Shown in pieces: positions 51,361-60,291 of a stretch of DNA of 64,000 bases. Location: positions 800,501-864,500 of the forward strand of contig NZ_CP040924.1 in the NCBI RefSeq assembly GCF_006351925.1, written 5' to 3'. The stretch comes from Clostridium thermarum. Lineage in GTDB: Bacteria > Bacillota > Clostridia > Clostridiales > Clostridiaceae. The notes beneath the pieces are model-generated. The model searched no databases, was not told the origin of the DNA, and saw only the letters and a program-made list of their open reading frames with translations. The position numbers and the translations under genes are program-made. Positions within the stretch are counted from its first letter, which is position 1. Each line of letters starts with the position of its first letter.

Positions 51361-51541
51361 TAGTGATTAGTAATGAGCAATGAGTAATTAAGGATGAAAT
51401 TCAGCCATTTGGCTGAATTTCTTTAATTAAAAAATCATCATGCAATTTGCATGATGATTTTAAAATATTAGAGATTTTTGGAAACGTAAGTGGAGAAAAA
51501 TCCACCGAAATTATTCATTATACATTACTCATTACTAATTA
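51361..51541. repeat. palindromic dispersed repeat A, copy 1
   Basis: Between the stop codons of two converging genes lies a 181-base element. The left end ATTAGTAATGAGCAATGAG and the right end CATTACTCATTACTAATT are inverted repeats. Inside is GATGAAATTCAGC-CATTTG-GCTGAATTTC, the same palindrome as in copy 2 at 58404-58503, and then a perfect hairpin AAAATCATCATGCAA/TTGCATGATGATTTT (51431-51461) that probably terminates both genes. Confidence 0.65.
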
Positions 51542-52930
51542 GAATAAAGCGTTTTTAGGTGTTCTTGGGAATGGAATTACGTCTCTGATATTACTCATAC
51601 CTGTGATGTACATTATTATTCTTTCAAAGCCCAGACCGAAGCCGGCATGTTTTGTTCCGCCGTACTTTCTCAGCTCTAAGTACCACCAGTAATCCTCTTT
51701 CTTAAGACCTAGTTCATCCATTCTTCTTTCCAATACTTCAAGTCTTTCCTCTCTTTGGCTTCCTCCGATTATTTCACCTACACCTGGTACTAAGAGGTCA
51801 GTAGCCGCAACTGTCTTATTATCATCATTCAATCTCATATAGAAGGCCTTTATATCCTTTGGATAATCTGTTACGAATACCGGCTTTTTAAATATCTTTT
51901 CTGTTAGGTATCTTTCATGTTCTGTCTGTAAGTCAGCACCCCATTCTACAGGATAGGAGAACTGTTCTCCGGAATTTTTTAATAATTCTATTGCTTCAGT
52001 GTAAGTAACACGGGCAAAGTCTGAAGAAACTACGTTGTTTAATCTTTCTAAAAGCTCTTTATCTATAAACTGATTGAAGAATTGCATTTCTTCTGGAGCA
52101 TTTTCCATAACATAATTAATTATATATTTGATCATATCTTCTGCCAGTCGCATATCATCCTGCAAGTCTGCAAAGGCCATTTCAGGCTCAATCATCCAGA
52201 ACTCTGCAGCATGTCTTGTAGTATTTGAATTTTCAGCTCTAAAAGTTGGTCCAAAGGTGTAAACATTTCTGAAAGCTAGGGCATAAGCTTCTGCTGCCAA
52301 CTGACCGCTTACAGTAAGGTTAGTTTCTTTTCCGAAAAAGTCTTCTTCAAAGTCGATGGTTCCTTCTTTAGTTCTTGGAGCGTTATTTAAATCCAGAGTG
52401 GTAACTCTGAACATTTCACCAGCACCCTCACAATCACTACCTGTTATGATGGGTGTGTGTGTATATATAAAGCCTCTTTCCTGGAAAAACTTATGTATAG
52501 CATAAGCTGCTAAAGAACGCACTCTAAATACTGCTGAGAAGGTATTGCTTCTTGGTCTGAGATGAGCAATTTCTCTTAGGAACTCAAAGCTGTGTCTCTT
52601 CTTCTGCAGAGGATAATCCGGTGTAGAGAGACCTTCAATAACTACAGCATCTGCCTGGATTTCAAATGGCTGCTTTGCCTGTGGGGTTGCCACTAACTTT
52701 CCCGTAACTTTTATTGAAGAACTTACATTTAACTTAGATATCTCTTTAAAGTTTTCTAGCTTCTGCTCAAATACAATCTGAATGTTCTTAATAAAACTTC
52801 CGTCGTTTAACTCTATAAAGCCAAAAGCATTGGAGGCTCTCAGAGTTCTCACCCATCCGGAAACAGTAACGGTCTTATCTATGTAAGCTTCGGTGTTTCT
52901 GTATAACTCCTTCACTAAAATGTTTTCCAT
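51539..52930 (-). CDS. asnS: asparaginyl-tRNA synthetase
   Basis: A 463-residue class IIb synthetase. An N-terminal OB-fold anticodon-binding domain ([20 protein letters not shown]) is followed by class II motif 2 ([20 protein letters not shown], about 222-241) and motif 3 ([21 protein letters not shown], about 427-447). The signature [20 protein letters not shown] lies near residue 125. Length is normal. There is no T-box upstream; the start has a weak site before ATG 52930. The stop codon lies at the edge of a dispersed repeat. Confidence 0.96.
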   Translation of the reverse strand: MENILVKELYRNTEAYIDKTVTVSGWVRTLRASNAFGFIELNDGSFIKNIQIVFEQKLENFKEISKLNVSSSIKVTGKLVATPQAKQPFEIQADAVVIEGLSTPDYPLQKKRHSFEFLREIAHLRPRSNTFSAVFRVRSLAAYAIHKFFQERGFIYTHTPIITGSDCEGAGEMFRVTTLDLNNAPRTKEGTIDFEEDFFGKETNLTVSGQLAAEAYALAFRNVYTFGPTFRAENSNTTRHAAEFWMIEPEMAFADLQDDMRLAEDMIKYIINYVMENAPEEMQFFNQFIDKELLERLNNVVSSDFARVTYTEAIELLKNSGEQFSYPVEWGADLQTEHERYLTEKIFKKPVFVTDYPKDIKAFYMRLNDDNKTVAATDLLVPGVGEIIGGSQREERLEVLERRMDELGLKKEDYWWYLELRKYGGTKHAGFGLGFERIIMYITGMSNIRDVIPFPRTPKNALF

Positions 52931-53089
52931 GTTAAAAGTACCATCCTTTCAGTTTTTAATCCGATAATTAAAAGTATAACGCAAAATATGTAATTTGCAA
53001 GTTTTTTTAGCATTTATAAAGACTAAAGTGACTTATATGCTCATAAATTAGTATGTATAAAAGTATAACAATTATATAGGGGGTACTAA

Positions 53090-54007
53090 ATGGACCAAAT
53101 TAAAAATTTTGGCACTATTTTTATCAGTTTAATTCTAGAAGGATTTCCGTTTTTGATATTGGGAGCCCTTGTTTCATCCATCATACAATTAAAAATATCA
53201 GAGGATACTATAAGCAGACTCCGGTTCAGAAGCAGGTTTCTATCTCATCTGGCTATGGCAGTGGCCGGGATTTTTTTTCCCGTATGTGAATGCGCTATCA
53301 TTCCAATCGTCAGAAGGTTAGTGAAAAAGGGAATGCCAATAGGGATGGCAATTACCTTTATGACTGCAGTGCCTATAGTAAACCCGGTGGTATTTATGTC
53401 TACATACTACGGTTTTTTGGGATATCCACATATGCCCTTTCTAAGGTTTATTCTGGGGATTATCTGCTCTATGATCATTGGTTTCTTAGCTGGAGAACTC
53501 ACCGGTAAAAATCCGCTGAAGGATGAAATACATCACTATCACCACACACATGAACACTGTGGCCATCATCATGATTGTGTTGGTCATCATGAAGAAGGTA
53601 TCATAAAGAGAATAGTAGGACATGTAAGTGAGGAATTCTATGAAATAGGACGTTTTTTCATAATTGGAGCCTTGCTGTCCTCCATATTTCAATCCTTCAT
53701 ACCAAGAGAAACCGTGTTAAGCATCGCAGAAGGAAGAGTGAGCTCTATCATAACAATGATGCTCATAGCCTTCCTGTTGTCTATTTGCTCTGAAACAGAT
53801 GCCTTCATAGGTAGAACCTTCTTTAATCAATTCACGGGAAGCTCGGTATTGGCTTTTTTAATCTTTGGGCCAATGATAGACATAAAGAATGCAATAATGC
53901 TGCTATCCAATTTTAAACTGAATTTTGTAATAAAGCTCATATTTGTGATAACCTCCATCTGCTTCCTAGCTGCCGTCACACTGTCGTTACTGCCCTATGG
54001 TTTATAA
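53090..54007 (+). CDS. permease of the DUF318/YraQ (ArsP-like) family
   Basis: A 305-residue membrane protein with eight hydrophobic segments. The family motif FPVCECAIIPIVRRLVKKGM near residue 65-84, GMAITFMTAVPIVNPVVFMS near 85-104 and SICSETDAFIGRTFFNQF near 230 are characteristic, with conserved Cys in CECA and CSE. The cytoplasmic or external loop between the halves is His-rich, HHYHHTHEHCGHHHDCVGHH (about 145-165), suggesting a metal-binding loop. Relatives export metals or organoarsenicals. The partner gene (TIGR03943 type) follows 15 bases later and is also His-rich. Confidence 0.85.
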   Translation: MDQIKNFGTIFISLILEGFPFLILGALVSSIIQLKISEDTISRLRFRSRFLSHLAMAVAGIFFPVCECAIIPIVRRLVKKGMPIGMAITFMTAVPIVNPVVFMSTYYGFLGYPHMPFLRFILGIICSMIIGFLAGELTGKNPLKDEIHHYHHTHEHCGHHHDCVGHHEEGIIKRIVGHVSEEFYEIGRFFIIGALLSSIFQSFIPRETVLSIAEGRVSSIITMMLIAFLLSICSETDAFIGRTFFNQFTGSSVLAFLIFGPMIDIKNAIMLLSNFKLNFVIKLIFVITSICFLAAVTLSLLPYGL

Positions 54008-54022
54008 GGAGGTGAAGTAGTT

Positions 54023-54769
54023 ATGAAGAGATTAAATCTAGATGCAGCTGTATGGTCTGCGGTACTATTTCTCTTGCTATATACCTTCACCAGAATGATT
54101 TACAACGGTGATATCAGAAATTTCATACATCCTGAAATGGTAAAATACTCAATATTTGGAGCAGCTGCTATTGCAGTAATGCTGATATATAATTTTATTA
54201 ATATATTTAAGGCTGGCTACAGTGAAGAGATAAAATACGGATATATTCTATTCTTAATACCTGTGGTAATCTATTTGTTTTTTAAACCTACAGAACTCAG
54301 TGAAAGTTCAGCTATTAACAGAGGCGTTAATTTAATGTTTTATAAATCCCTAAGTACCGGGGAACATCACCATGACCACTCACATTCCCATGGTGATGGC
54401 AATATGCTTATGGAGAATGACCATATAATATTCAACAACGATAACTTTTTTACTACTATAAAAGAAATATACGGACACCTGGAGGACTATAAAGATAAGT
54501 CCGTAATAATAAAAGGCTTTGTTGTAAAGGAAAAAGATATATGGGATAGTTTCCTGCTGTCACGAATGGTAGTTTCCTGCTGTGCAGCTGATACAGAAAT
54601 TATTGGTATAAGAAGTCAATACAATAAATCCTCATCCATTAAGGGGGGACAATGGGTAGAGGTAAAAGGCAGATTCAAACAAGCCTCCAAGGGAGAAGTC
54701 CCGGTTCTGGTGGTGGAGAAGGTGAAGATAATTGAAAGGCCTAAGGACAGCTATCTGTATAGGGACTAG
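54023..54769 (+). CDS. TIGR03943-type permease partner protein (YcgQ-like)
   Basis: A 248-residue protein with three to four N-terminal membrane helices (VWSAVLFLLLYTFTRMIYNG, YSIFGAAAIAVMLIYNFINI, YGYILFLIPVVIYLFF) and a C-terminal soluble domain (about 140-248) with KDKSVIIKGFVVKEKDIWDS, SRMVVSCCAADTEIIGIRSQ and GQWVEVKGRF. Between them is a His motif, GEHHHDHSHSHGDGN (about 113-127). It forms a pair with the preceding permease, as ycgR/ycgQ in Bacillus. Two adjacent His-rich loops suggest a shared metal substrate, but it is unknown. GGAGGTG precedes the ATG. Confidence 0.85.
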   Translation: MKRLNLDAAVWSAVLFLLLYTFTRMIYNGDIRNFIHPEMVKYSIFGAAAIAVMLIYNFINIFKAGYSEEIKYGYILFLIPVVIYLFFKPTELSESSAINRGVNLMFYKSLSTGEHHHDHSHSHGDGNMLMENDHIIFNNDNFFTTIKEIYGHLEDYKDKSVIIKGFVVKEKDIWDSFLLSRMVVSCCAADTEIIGIRSQYNKSSSIKGGQWVEVKGRFKQASKGEVPVLVVEKVKIIERPKDSYLYRD

Positions 54770-54871
54770 ATTTTTTCATAACAATTTTCAACTTTTCCGT
54801 TACATTGACAATGCCTGGTAGTAAGCTTATAATAACTGTATACGTTATTTAAAATGTATAGGAGGAACGAA

Positions 54872-55351
54872 ATGTTAGACTTTTTGAAACGTAATTTTAG
54901 ACTTCTGGCACCGGTTAGCGGAAAGGTGTTGGATTTGTCTACTGTTCCTGATGAAATATTTGCAGATAAAATGGTAGGAGAAGGAATAGCCATCGATTCT
55001 ACAGACGATATAGTTGTTGCACCGGCAGACGGTGAAATAAGTTTAATTTTCAAGACAAATCATGCATTTGGTATGCTACTAGATAATGATGTAGAAGTTC
55101 TTGTTCATATTGGTCTGGACACTATAACCTTGGGTGGAGAAGGATTTATAAGATTAGTGGAGGAAGGTCAGAAGGTTAAAGCCGGAGATCCAATCCTGAA
55201 AGTGGATAGAAACTTTGTAAAATCCCGAAGTTGTTCTCTTATAACACCTGTATTAATAACTAACCATGACATGGTGAATTTTACTTCCTTAAATATAGGA
55301 AAGAAAGTACAGGCAGGAAATGATGTAGTTATAGAATATAAATTGAAATAA
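54872..55351 (+). CDS. PTS glucose-type EIIA component
   Basis: A stand-alone 159-residue IIA(Glc)-family protein: LLAPVSGKVLDLSTVPDEIF, DKMVGEGIAIDSTDDIVVAP, ADGEISLIFKTNHAFGM and the phospho-His in VEVLVHIGLDTITLGGEGF (His at about 76), plus HxxGM-type His-70 equivalent in THAFGM (here NHAFGM). Both His of the family are present. It can phosphorylate sugar EIIB domains or serve in regulation. AGGAGG seven bases before ATG 54872 sets the start. Confidence 0.9.
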   Translation: MLDFLKRNFRLLAPVSGKVLDLSTVPDEIFADKMVGEGIAIDSTDDIVVAPADGEISLIFKTNHAFGMLLDNDVEVLVHIGLDTITLGGEGFIRLVEEGQKVKAGDPILKVDRNFVKSRSCSLITPVLITNHDMVNFTSLNIGKKVQAGNDVVIEYKLK

Positions 55352-55378
55352 CAAATTAATTGGTATATTATTTATAAT

Positions 55379-55405
55379 AGTGATATGATTTTCATATCAC
55401 TTTTT
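55379..55405 (+). terminator. terminator after the EIIA gene
   Basis: AGTGATATGA-TTT-TCATATCACT followed by TTTT-A. Confidence 0.9.
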
Positions 55406-55429
55406 ATATTAATCTGAAAGAGTGAGACT

Positions 55430-56173
55430 ATGGAGCAATGGATAAAAGAAGATGAAACTTTAGATGACTTACAGTTAAAAGGTATACATATCATTCAAAA
55501 GAAGGAAGCCTTCAGATTCGGTGTTGATGCTGTACTGCTGGCAAATTTTGCAAAGGTTAAAAGAGGCATGAGAGTAATTGACCTTTGCAGCGGTACCGGT
55601 ATTATTCCCTTTATTCTCGCGGGCAAAACTGAGGCAGCCTCCATTGTTGGTTTGGAGATACAAGAGGAAATGGTGGAAATGGCAAACAGAAGTGTAGCAT
55701 ATAACTCTCTGGGAGATAGGGTTAGCTTTATACAAGGGGATTTGAAGGAACAGAAATTATTAAAGAACCTTCAAAAGGCTGATGTGGTAACTGTAAATCC
55801 ACCTTATAAACTGAAGGGGGCAGGTATAATAAATACTCAGGATAAAACTGCCATTGCAAGACATGAAATATTAGCAAGTTTAGAAGACGTAATTATTGCA
55901 TCCCGAATCTTGTTGAAGGACAATGGCAGATTTTTTATGGTACATAGGCCGGAAAGGATGGCAGATATATTATGTACTATGAGAAAACATAAAATTGAGC
56001 CTAAAAATATCAGAATGGTTCATCCCAACACAAAAAAGGCACCTAACATCGTTCTTATAGAAGGACAGCGGGACGGTGGAGCCTTCTTGAAGTGGGAGCC
56101 GCCTCTTTATGTGTATAAGGACGAAGGTGGCTATAGTGATGAAATAGATAGAATATACGGAAGAGGGGAATAG
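55430..56173 (+). CDS. trmN6: tRNA1(Val) (adenine37-N6)-methyltransferase-like
   Basis: A 247-residue SAM methyltransferase. Signatures: FGVDAVLLANFAKVKRGMRV, the SAM motif VIDLCSGTGIIPFILAG near residue 44-60 and the amino-methylase motif NPPYKLKGAG near 121 (NPPY). Bacillus YabB, in the same cluster with rsmI and abrB, is the orthologue; the E. coli relative methylates A37 of tRNA1(Val). It overlaps nothing but lies one base from rsmI, so they are co-transcribed. Target specificity here is inferred. Confidence 0.88.
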   Translation: MEQWIKEDETLDDLQLKGIHIIQKKEAFRFGVDAVLLANFAKVKRGMRVIDLCSGTGIIPFILAGKTEAASIVGLEIQEEMVEMANRSVAYNSLGDRVSFIQGDLKEQKLLKNLQKADVVTVNPPYKLKGAGIINTQDKTAIARHEILASLEDVIIASRILLKDNGRFFMVHRPERMADILCTMRKHKIEPKNIRMVHPNTKKAPNIVLIEGQRDGGAFLKWEPPLYVYKDEGGYSDEIDRIYGRGE

Positions 56174-56174
56174 T

Positions 56175-57020
56175 ATGGGAATGGGAAGGTTATACATGGT
56201 GCCAACTCCCATAGGTAACCTAAAGGACATAACCTTACGGGCCTTAGAAGTCTTAAAAGAAGTTGATCTTATTGCTGCGGAGGATACCAGACAGACCTTG
56301 AAGCTGCTGAATCACTTTGAAATTAAAAAGCCTTTAATCAGCTATCATCAACATAATGAAAATCAAAAGGGTGAAGATTTAATTGAAAGGCTGAAAGCAG
56401 GGGAGAGTGTGGCCATAGTGACAGATGCCGGAACTCCGGGAATTTCTGATCCAGGCAGTGTAATAGTAAAGCGATGCATAGAGGAAGGCTTTGATTTCGA
56501 AGTCTTGCCAGGTGCTACAGCGGTGACCACAGCCTTGGTATATTCAGGCCTAGATACTACAGCCTTTATCTTTAAGGGCTTTATACCCAGAGAAAATAAA
56601 GATAGGAATAACTTAGTAGAAGATTTAAAAGACCGCAGGGAAACTATTATCTTTTATGAAGCACCCCATCGCTTGAGAGAAACTTTGAGTTTCCTCAGGG
56701 AAAGCTTTGGAAATCGAAATATAGCCATATGCAGAGAATTGACAAAACTTCATGAACAGATACTTCGCATGACTTTAGATGATGCAATAACACATTATAA
56801 GGAAAATCAACCCAGAGGAGAATATGTCCTGGTACTTCAAGGGAAAAGTGAAGAAGAAATTATTAAAGAAGAAAGAGCTCTTTGGGAGGAACTTACTATA
56901 GAAGAACACATTCTAAAGTATATAGACCAAGGCTTTAATAAAAAGGACGCCATAAAAAAAGTGGCTAAAGATAGAGGGTTGTCAAAATCAGAAGTATATG
57001 CCCACTCAATAAATATATAA
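56175..57020 (+). CDS. rsmI: 16S rRNA (cytidine1402-2'-O)-methyltransferase
   Basis: A 281-residue member of the tetrapyrrole methylase superfamily. Motifs: RLYMVPTPIGNLKDITLRAL, the EDTRQTLKLLNHFEI segment, GESVAIVTDAGTPGISDPGS (about 75-94) and LPGATAVTTALVYSGL, plus FKGFIPRENKDRNNLVEDL. A C-terminal helical tail KKDAIKKVAKDRGLSKSEVY is typical of the RsmI C-terminal HTH domain. It modifies the ribosomal P site nucleotide C1402. GAGGGGAAT precedes the ATG. Confidence 0.95.
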   Translation: MGMGRLYMVPTPIGNLKDITLRALEVLKEVDLIAAEDTRQTLKLLNHFEIKKPLISYHQHNENQKGEDLIERLKAGESVAIVTDAGTPGISDPGSVIVKRCIEEGFDFEVLPGATAVTTALVYSGLDTTAFIFKGFIPRENKDRNNLVEDLKDRRETIIFYEAPHRLRETLSFLRESFGNRNIAICRELTKLHEQILRMTLDDAITHYKENQPRGEYVLVLQGKSEEEIIKEERALWEELTIEEHILKYIDQGFNKKDAIKKVAKDRGLSKSEVYAHSINI

Positions 57021-57028
57021 TTTTTCAA

Positions 57029-57060
57029 AAAAGTCACAATATTTTCATTGTGGCTTTTTA
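57029..57060 (+). terminator. rsmI terminator
   Basis: AAAAGTCACAAT and ATTGTGGCTTTT (one wobble) around ATTTTC, followed by TT-A. Confidence 0.85.
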
Positions 57061-57197
57061 TTATATGATTTATAATATATTCAGACACCTTTAGACAAGC
57101 ATATATTTTCTTGTTTGTCTAAATATGAAGTTTTGATACATAACATGAGGGGGTGGAACCGCTCCGGCTGCCATTGAGCTTAGGAGTGGGAGTTGTT

Positions 57198-58343
57198 TTG
57201 AGTAAAAAATTATTCAGTGCTATAATATCTTTAGGATTAGTGTTTACTATGAATGTTACCGTGCTTGCGGATACCATAACGGAATTACAGCAGCAAAAGC
57301 AGGAGCTGGTAGAACAGCGGGATGATGCAAAAAGACAAAGAAAAGCCTATGTTGACTCTTATAATGCAACGAAAAATGAGGCAGAAGATATAGAAATAGC
57401 TTTACAGCAGCTGGACTCAAAGATTGAAGGACTTCTTATGGATATTGAGCAAAATAAGAATGACCTTGCGGTAACAGAGGCTAACATAGTCGAAACAGAA
57501 AAAGCAGTTGCAGAGGCAGAAGAGGCCTTGAAACAGCAGCAGGAGCTTTTAGATGCCAGAATGAGAGCTATGTATAAGAATGGTACCAATGGATATGTGG
57601 GTATAATTCTAAAGGCAAAGGGATTTACAGATTTAGTAAACAGAGTAGAAGCAATAAATAAAATGGCCAGCTTTGATAAAAAAGTTATTGAGGAAATGGA
57701 ACAAAAGAGACAAGACCTTGATGACAAGAAGAGACAGTTGGAAGAAGAAAAGACCAGAATAGAAACTCTGAAAGCTGAAAATGAAGCAAAGAAGGCAGCT
57801 TTAGATGAGTCAAAGGCAGATCAGAAACTGCTGCTGGCGCAATATGAAAAACAAATGGACGAGTTTGACCAAAAAGTTGACTACTATTTTAATTTAATAA
57901 ATGATCTGGACGCTAAAATCAAACAAAAGGAAAGAGAAATCTCAACTGCCATCTCTAATAGTAAAAAACCCTCAAGAGGTGAAGTCAATTATTCTACCGA
58001 TGAGGTAGTTCAGTATGCGTTAACCTTTAGAGGTATAAAATACAAATGGGGAGGTAATACTCCACAGGAAGGTTTCGATTGTTCCGGATACGTAAGATAT
58101 GTATTTGCTCACTTTGGTGTATATTTACCTAGGACAACCTATACACAAATAAATGTGGGAACCCCAATATCCAGAGACAACCTGCAACCTGGTGACCTAG
58201 TGTTCTTTGGCTACGGAACCCCTCATCATGTAGGAATATACATTGGTGATGACTGTTATATCCATGCCCCACAAACCGGTGATGTGGTTAAAATATCACC
58301 GTTAAACAGAAAGGACTATATGGGAGCACGAAGGGTTAAATAA
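57198..58343 (+). CDS. secreted NlpC/P60 peptidoglycan endopeptidase with coiled coil
   Basis: A 381-residue wall hydrolase. The signal peptide (LFSAIISLGLVFTMNVTVLA) is followed by a long coiled coil (about 27-250; Glu/Lys/Gln-rich, e.g. QQQKQELVEQRDDAKRQRKA), a linker and the NlpC/P60 domain. The catalytic Cys is in FDCSGYVRYVFAHFGVYLPR (about residue 293), His in HHVGIYIGDD (about 341) and a third polar His in YIHAPQ (about 353). The coiled-coil head with a CwlO-like layout implies FtsEX-type or autoinhibited regulation. TTG 57198, five bases after GGAGTGGGAG, is the start; a longer upstream frame has no signal. Confidence 0.88.
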   Translation: MSKKLFSAIISLGLVFTMNVTVLADTITELQQQKQELVEQRDDAKRQRKAYVDSYNATKNEAEDIEIALQQLDSKIEGLLMDIEQNKNDLAVTEANIVETEKAVAEAEEALKQQQELLDARMRAMYKNGTNGYVGIILKAKGFTDLVNRVEAINKMASFDKKVIEEMEQKRQDLDDKKRQLEEEKTRIETLKAENEAKKAALDESKADQKLLLAQYEKQMDEFDQKVDYYFNLINDLDAKIKQKEREISTAISNSKKPSRGEVNYSTDEVVQYALTFRGIKYKWGGNTPQEGFDCSGYVRYVFAHFGVYLPRTTYTQINVGTPISRDNLQPGDLVFFGYGTPHHVGIYIGDDCYIHAPQTGDVVKISPLNRKDYMGARRVK

Positions 58344-58384
58344 ATGGCTCGTTGATAGATCCGCATTTGAATAACAATGGAAGG

Positions 58385-58404
58385 AAAGTGCGAAGCACTT
58401 TTTC
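58385..58404 (+). terminator. terminator of the NlpC/P60 gene
   Basis: AAAGTGC-GAA-GCACTTT followed by TTC, 40 bases after the stop codon. Confidence 0.75.
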
Positions 58405-58503
58405 AATTAGTAATGAGTGATGAGTAATGAGTAATTATGGATGAAATTCAGCGGAGCTGAATTTCTGCTAAAATTACTAACTACTCATCACTAATTACTC
58501 AGT
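58404..58503. repeat. palindromic dispersed repeat A, copy 2
   Basis: A roughly 100-base element with arms TAATGAGTGATGAGTAATGA and ACTACTCATCACTAATTACT (imperfect inverted repeats) around the central palindrome ATGAAATTCAGC-GGA-GCTGAATTTC. It shares arms and centre with copy 1 (51361-51541), so it belongs to a dispersed family. Confidence 0.65.
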
Positions 58504-58539
58504 AATAAAAAAACTGCGTTTCAACGCAGTTTTTTTATT
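58504..58539. terminator. abrB terminator (bidirectional)
   Basis: AATAAAAAAACTGCGTT and AACGCAGTTTTTTTATT form a 17-bp perfect stem around TC; it overlaps the abrB stop codon by two bases. Confidence 0.9.
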
Positions 58540-58783
58540 ACTTATCAGCTTTTAATTCGTTTAAGCAATGTTTGCAGATGTTCTTTCCTTTGTAGTTTAC
58601 AACATCTCTGGCATCGCCACAGAAGATACATGCTGGCTCGTATTTCTTTAGAATTATCTGCTCGCCATCTACATATATTTCTAAGGCATCCTTTTCTGCT
58701 ATATCCAAAGTTCTTCTTAGCTCTATTGGAATAACTATTCTTCCTAATTCATCTACTCTTCTTACTACACCTGTTGATTTCAT
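58538..58783 (-). CDS. abrB: transition-state regulator AbrB
   Basis: An 81-residue DNA-binding protein that restrains stationary-phase and sporulation genes. The N-terminal swapped-hairpin domain is MKSTGVVRRVDELGRIVIPI (about 1-20) followed by ELRRTLDIAEKDALEIYVDG. The C-terminal part has CIFCGDARDVVNYKGKNIC with CKHC-like Cys pairs, a zinc-binding-type tail seen in clostridial AbrB. GGGAGGAAC before ATG 58783 sets the start; a further in-frame ATG 33 bases upstream has no site. Its promoter and a Spo0A box lie immediately upstream, see separate entries. Location next to rsmI matches Bacillus, but here abrB is on the opposite strand. Confidence 0.93.
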   Translation of the reverse strand: MKSTGVVRRVDELGRIVIPIELRRTLDIAEKDALEIYVDGEQIILKKYEPACIFCGDARDVVNYKGKNICKHCLNELKADK

Positions 58784-58808
58784 TTTATGTTCCTCCCTAT
58801 ATACATCT

Positions 58809-58815
58809 TTCGACA
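58809..58815 (-). promoter_or_regulatory. Spo0A box (0A box) of abrB
   Basis: TGTCGAA on the minus strand, a match to the 0A box, starts 13 bases downstream of the -10 element, so it lies just after the expected start of transcription. In Bacillus, Spo0A represses abrB from the equivalent position. Confidence 0.65.
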
Positions 58816-58828
58816 CATTTGCAATTAA

Positions 58829-58857
58829 ATTATAGCAAATATGTCATTAAAAGTCAA
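58829..58857 (-). promoter_or_regulatory. sigma-A promoter of abrB
   Basis: TTGACT (58857-58852) and TATAAT (58834-58829) on the minus strand are 17 bases apart. Confidence 0.8.
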
Positions 58858-59470
58858 TTGTTTTTTATTAAGCTTTTCAACAAATTACAAATTTCTTCAA
58901 CAAATATTACATAAGGTAATATACTACCATATAATTGAAATGTCAATATTTATTATGAATAGTTCCTTTTATTGCATATTGTTAAAAAACGTTGAAAATA
59001 CTAGGGTTTAAAGTTTCTCATTGTCAAATAGATAATATTTACCACAAAAATGTAATATTGTCATAAAAATTTACAATATAAAATAGTAATTATATGGATT
59101 ACATACAGAATATTTTGTCGAATAAGTATTGATTCAAAGTTTTATTAATAATAATTTCAAGTAACTGTATGAAATTAACTTCTTGTTATAATAAAATAAA
59201 TAAAAAAAGGTGTAAAATGACATCATTAATAGAAAATAATGGCTGTAATTTAGCCAGGTATCTTCATTTTATATACAAGAAAAAAGGTGAGTGTAAAAAA
59301 ATGTAATATTTTTATTATTTATTTTCATTATATCTTCTATATTTCTATACTTAATTATTGCCATTTTTTGTTGTGGTTATACATTAGTGATGTTGTATAA
59401 TTTAAGTTGCTTAAAGAAAAAAAATAGTCTAAAATATGTTATGAGGTAATTACAGGAATGGAGGATGATT
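58858..59470. other. long AT-rich intergenic region
   Basis: Over 600 bases with no confident gene. TTTGTCGAA (59114-59122) is an extended 0A-box match on the plus strand. A short frame ATGACATCATTAATAG... from 59217 (29 residues, behind AAAAAAGGTG) and a T-rich frame around 59290-59445 that translates into a hydrophobic peptide are possible small genes, but the AT bias makes such frames easy to obtain by chance. GGAGG at 59460-59464 is the ribosome binding site of the next gene. Confidence 0.4.
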
Positions 59471-60250
59471 ATGGCTAAAAGAAATTTTTTTGAAAGTCCC
59501 TTGTATACGATAACTAACTACATATATTGGTTTTCGATTACAAATATTTATTTTATTTTGACAAACTTGTTATTACTATTATTTTTATTAACACCCATTG
59601 ATCCGGCGGAAGTTAATGCCAGTTATTTTGTACTCTTTTTTATAGCTGCTTTGCCGGTAGGTCCATCACTCACAGCGCTTTTTTCGGTTATGGGAAAATT
59701 AGTTAGGGAAAAAGATCTTAACACTGTTACAAAAGATTTCTTTAGAGCCTATAAGCAAAATTTTAAACAATCATTTCTTATATGGTTTCTCGGAACACTG
59801 ATGATAGCAATAATGCTGGTTGATATTCAGTTTTTTTCAACAAAGGAGAATGGTGTTATTCCAATAGCCATATTTAATGGTTTAATAATAATAATGATAA
59901 TATTATCCCTATATGTATTTCCTATAGTTTCACGTTTTTACTTAAAGACTTCTGATGTAATAAAATTATCATTTTATTATGCTGTAAAGAAATTTAAGAT
60001 AACCGTTATGAATATAGCTGCCATTGTTGTTGTGATCTTCCTTATTAAAAAATTTCCTTCTGTTTCATTTTTCTTCTTTGCAAGCGTTGCATCATATATA
60101 ATCATGTACTATGAGAAGGACATAATGAAGGAAATAGAAGATAGAATAACCAGTGCTTCTGGACAAGAAAAGGAAGATGAAGACAGCAACTCAATGAACG
60201 ATGATATTGATGAAGACATTGAGGCAAAAGAAATAGAGAATAATTTATAA
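59471..60250 (+). CDS. DUF624-family membrane protein (YesL-like)
   Basis: A 259-residue protein with five to six membrane segments, e.g. IYFILTNLLLLLFLLTPIDP, ALPVGPSLTALFSVMGKLVR (the DUF624 region, near residue 70) and FFRAYKQNFKQSFLIWFLGT. The C-terminus is a highly acidic cytoplasmic tail (EDEDSNSMNDDIDEDIEAKE). Relatives stand next to sugar transport operons, but none is here. GGAGG abuts ATG 59465, so ATG 59471 is preferred. An upstream 0A-box-like site lies 350 bases away. Confidence 0.8.
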   Translation: MAKRNFFESPLYTITNYIYWFSITNIYFILTNLLLLLFLLTPIDPAEVNASYFVLFFIAALPVGPSLTALFSVMGKLVREKDLNTVTKDFFRAYKQNFKQSFLIWFLGTLMIAIMLVDIQFFSTKENGVIPIAIFNGLIIIMIILSLYVFPIVSRFYLKTSDVIKLSFYYAVKKFKITVMNIAAIVVVIFLIKKFPSVSFFFFASVASYIIMYYEKDIMKEIEDRITSASGQEKEDEDSNSMNDDIDEDIEAKEIENNL

Positions 60251-60265
60251 TATAGTGAGTTTTTA

Positions 60266-60291
60266 AAAAGCATGTTTGAACATGCTTTTTT
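60266..60291 (+). terminator. terminator of the DUF624 gene
   Basis: AAAAGCATGTT-TGA-ACATGCTTTT (approximately) followed by TT, 16 bases after the stop. Confidence 0.9.

Noticed and set aside
59217..59450. Two tiny frames (29 residues and a T-rich hydrophobic peptide) in the abrB-DUF624 gap
   Set aside because: Very AT-rich sequence yields hydrophobic frames by chance; the hydrophobic one has no ATG in frame.
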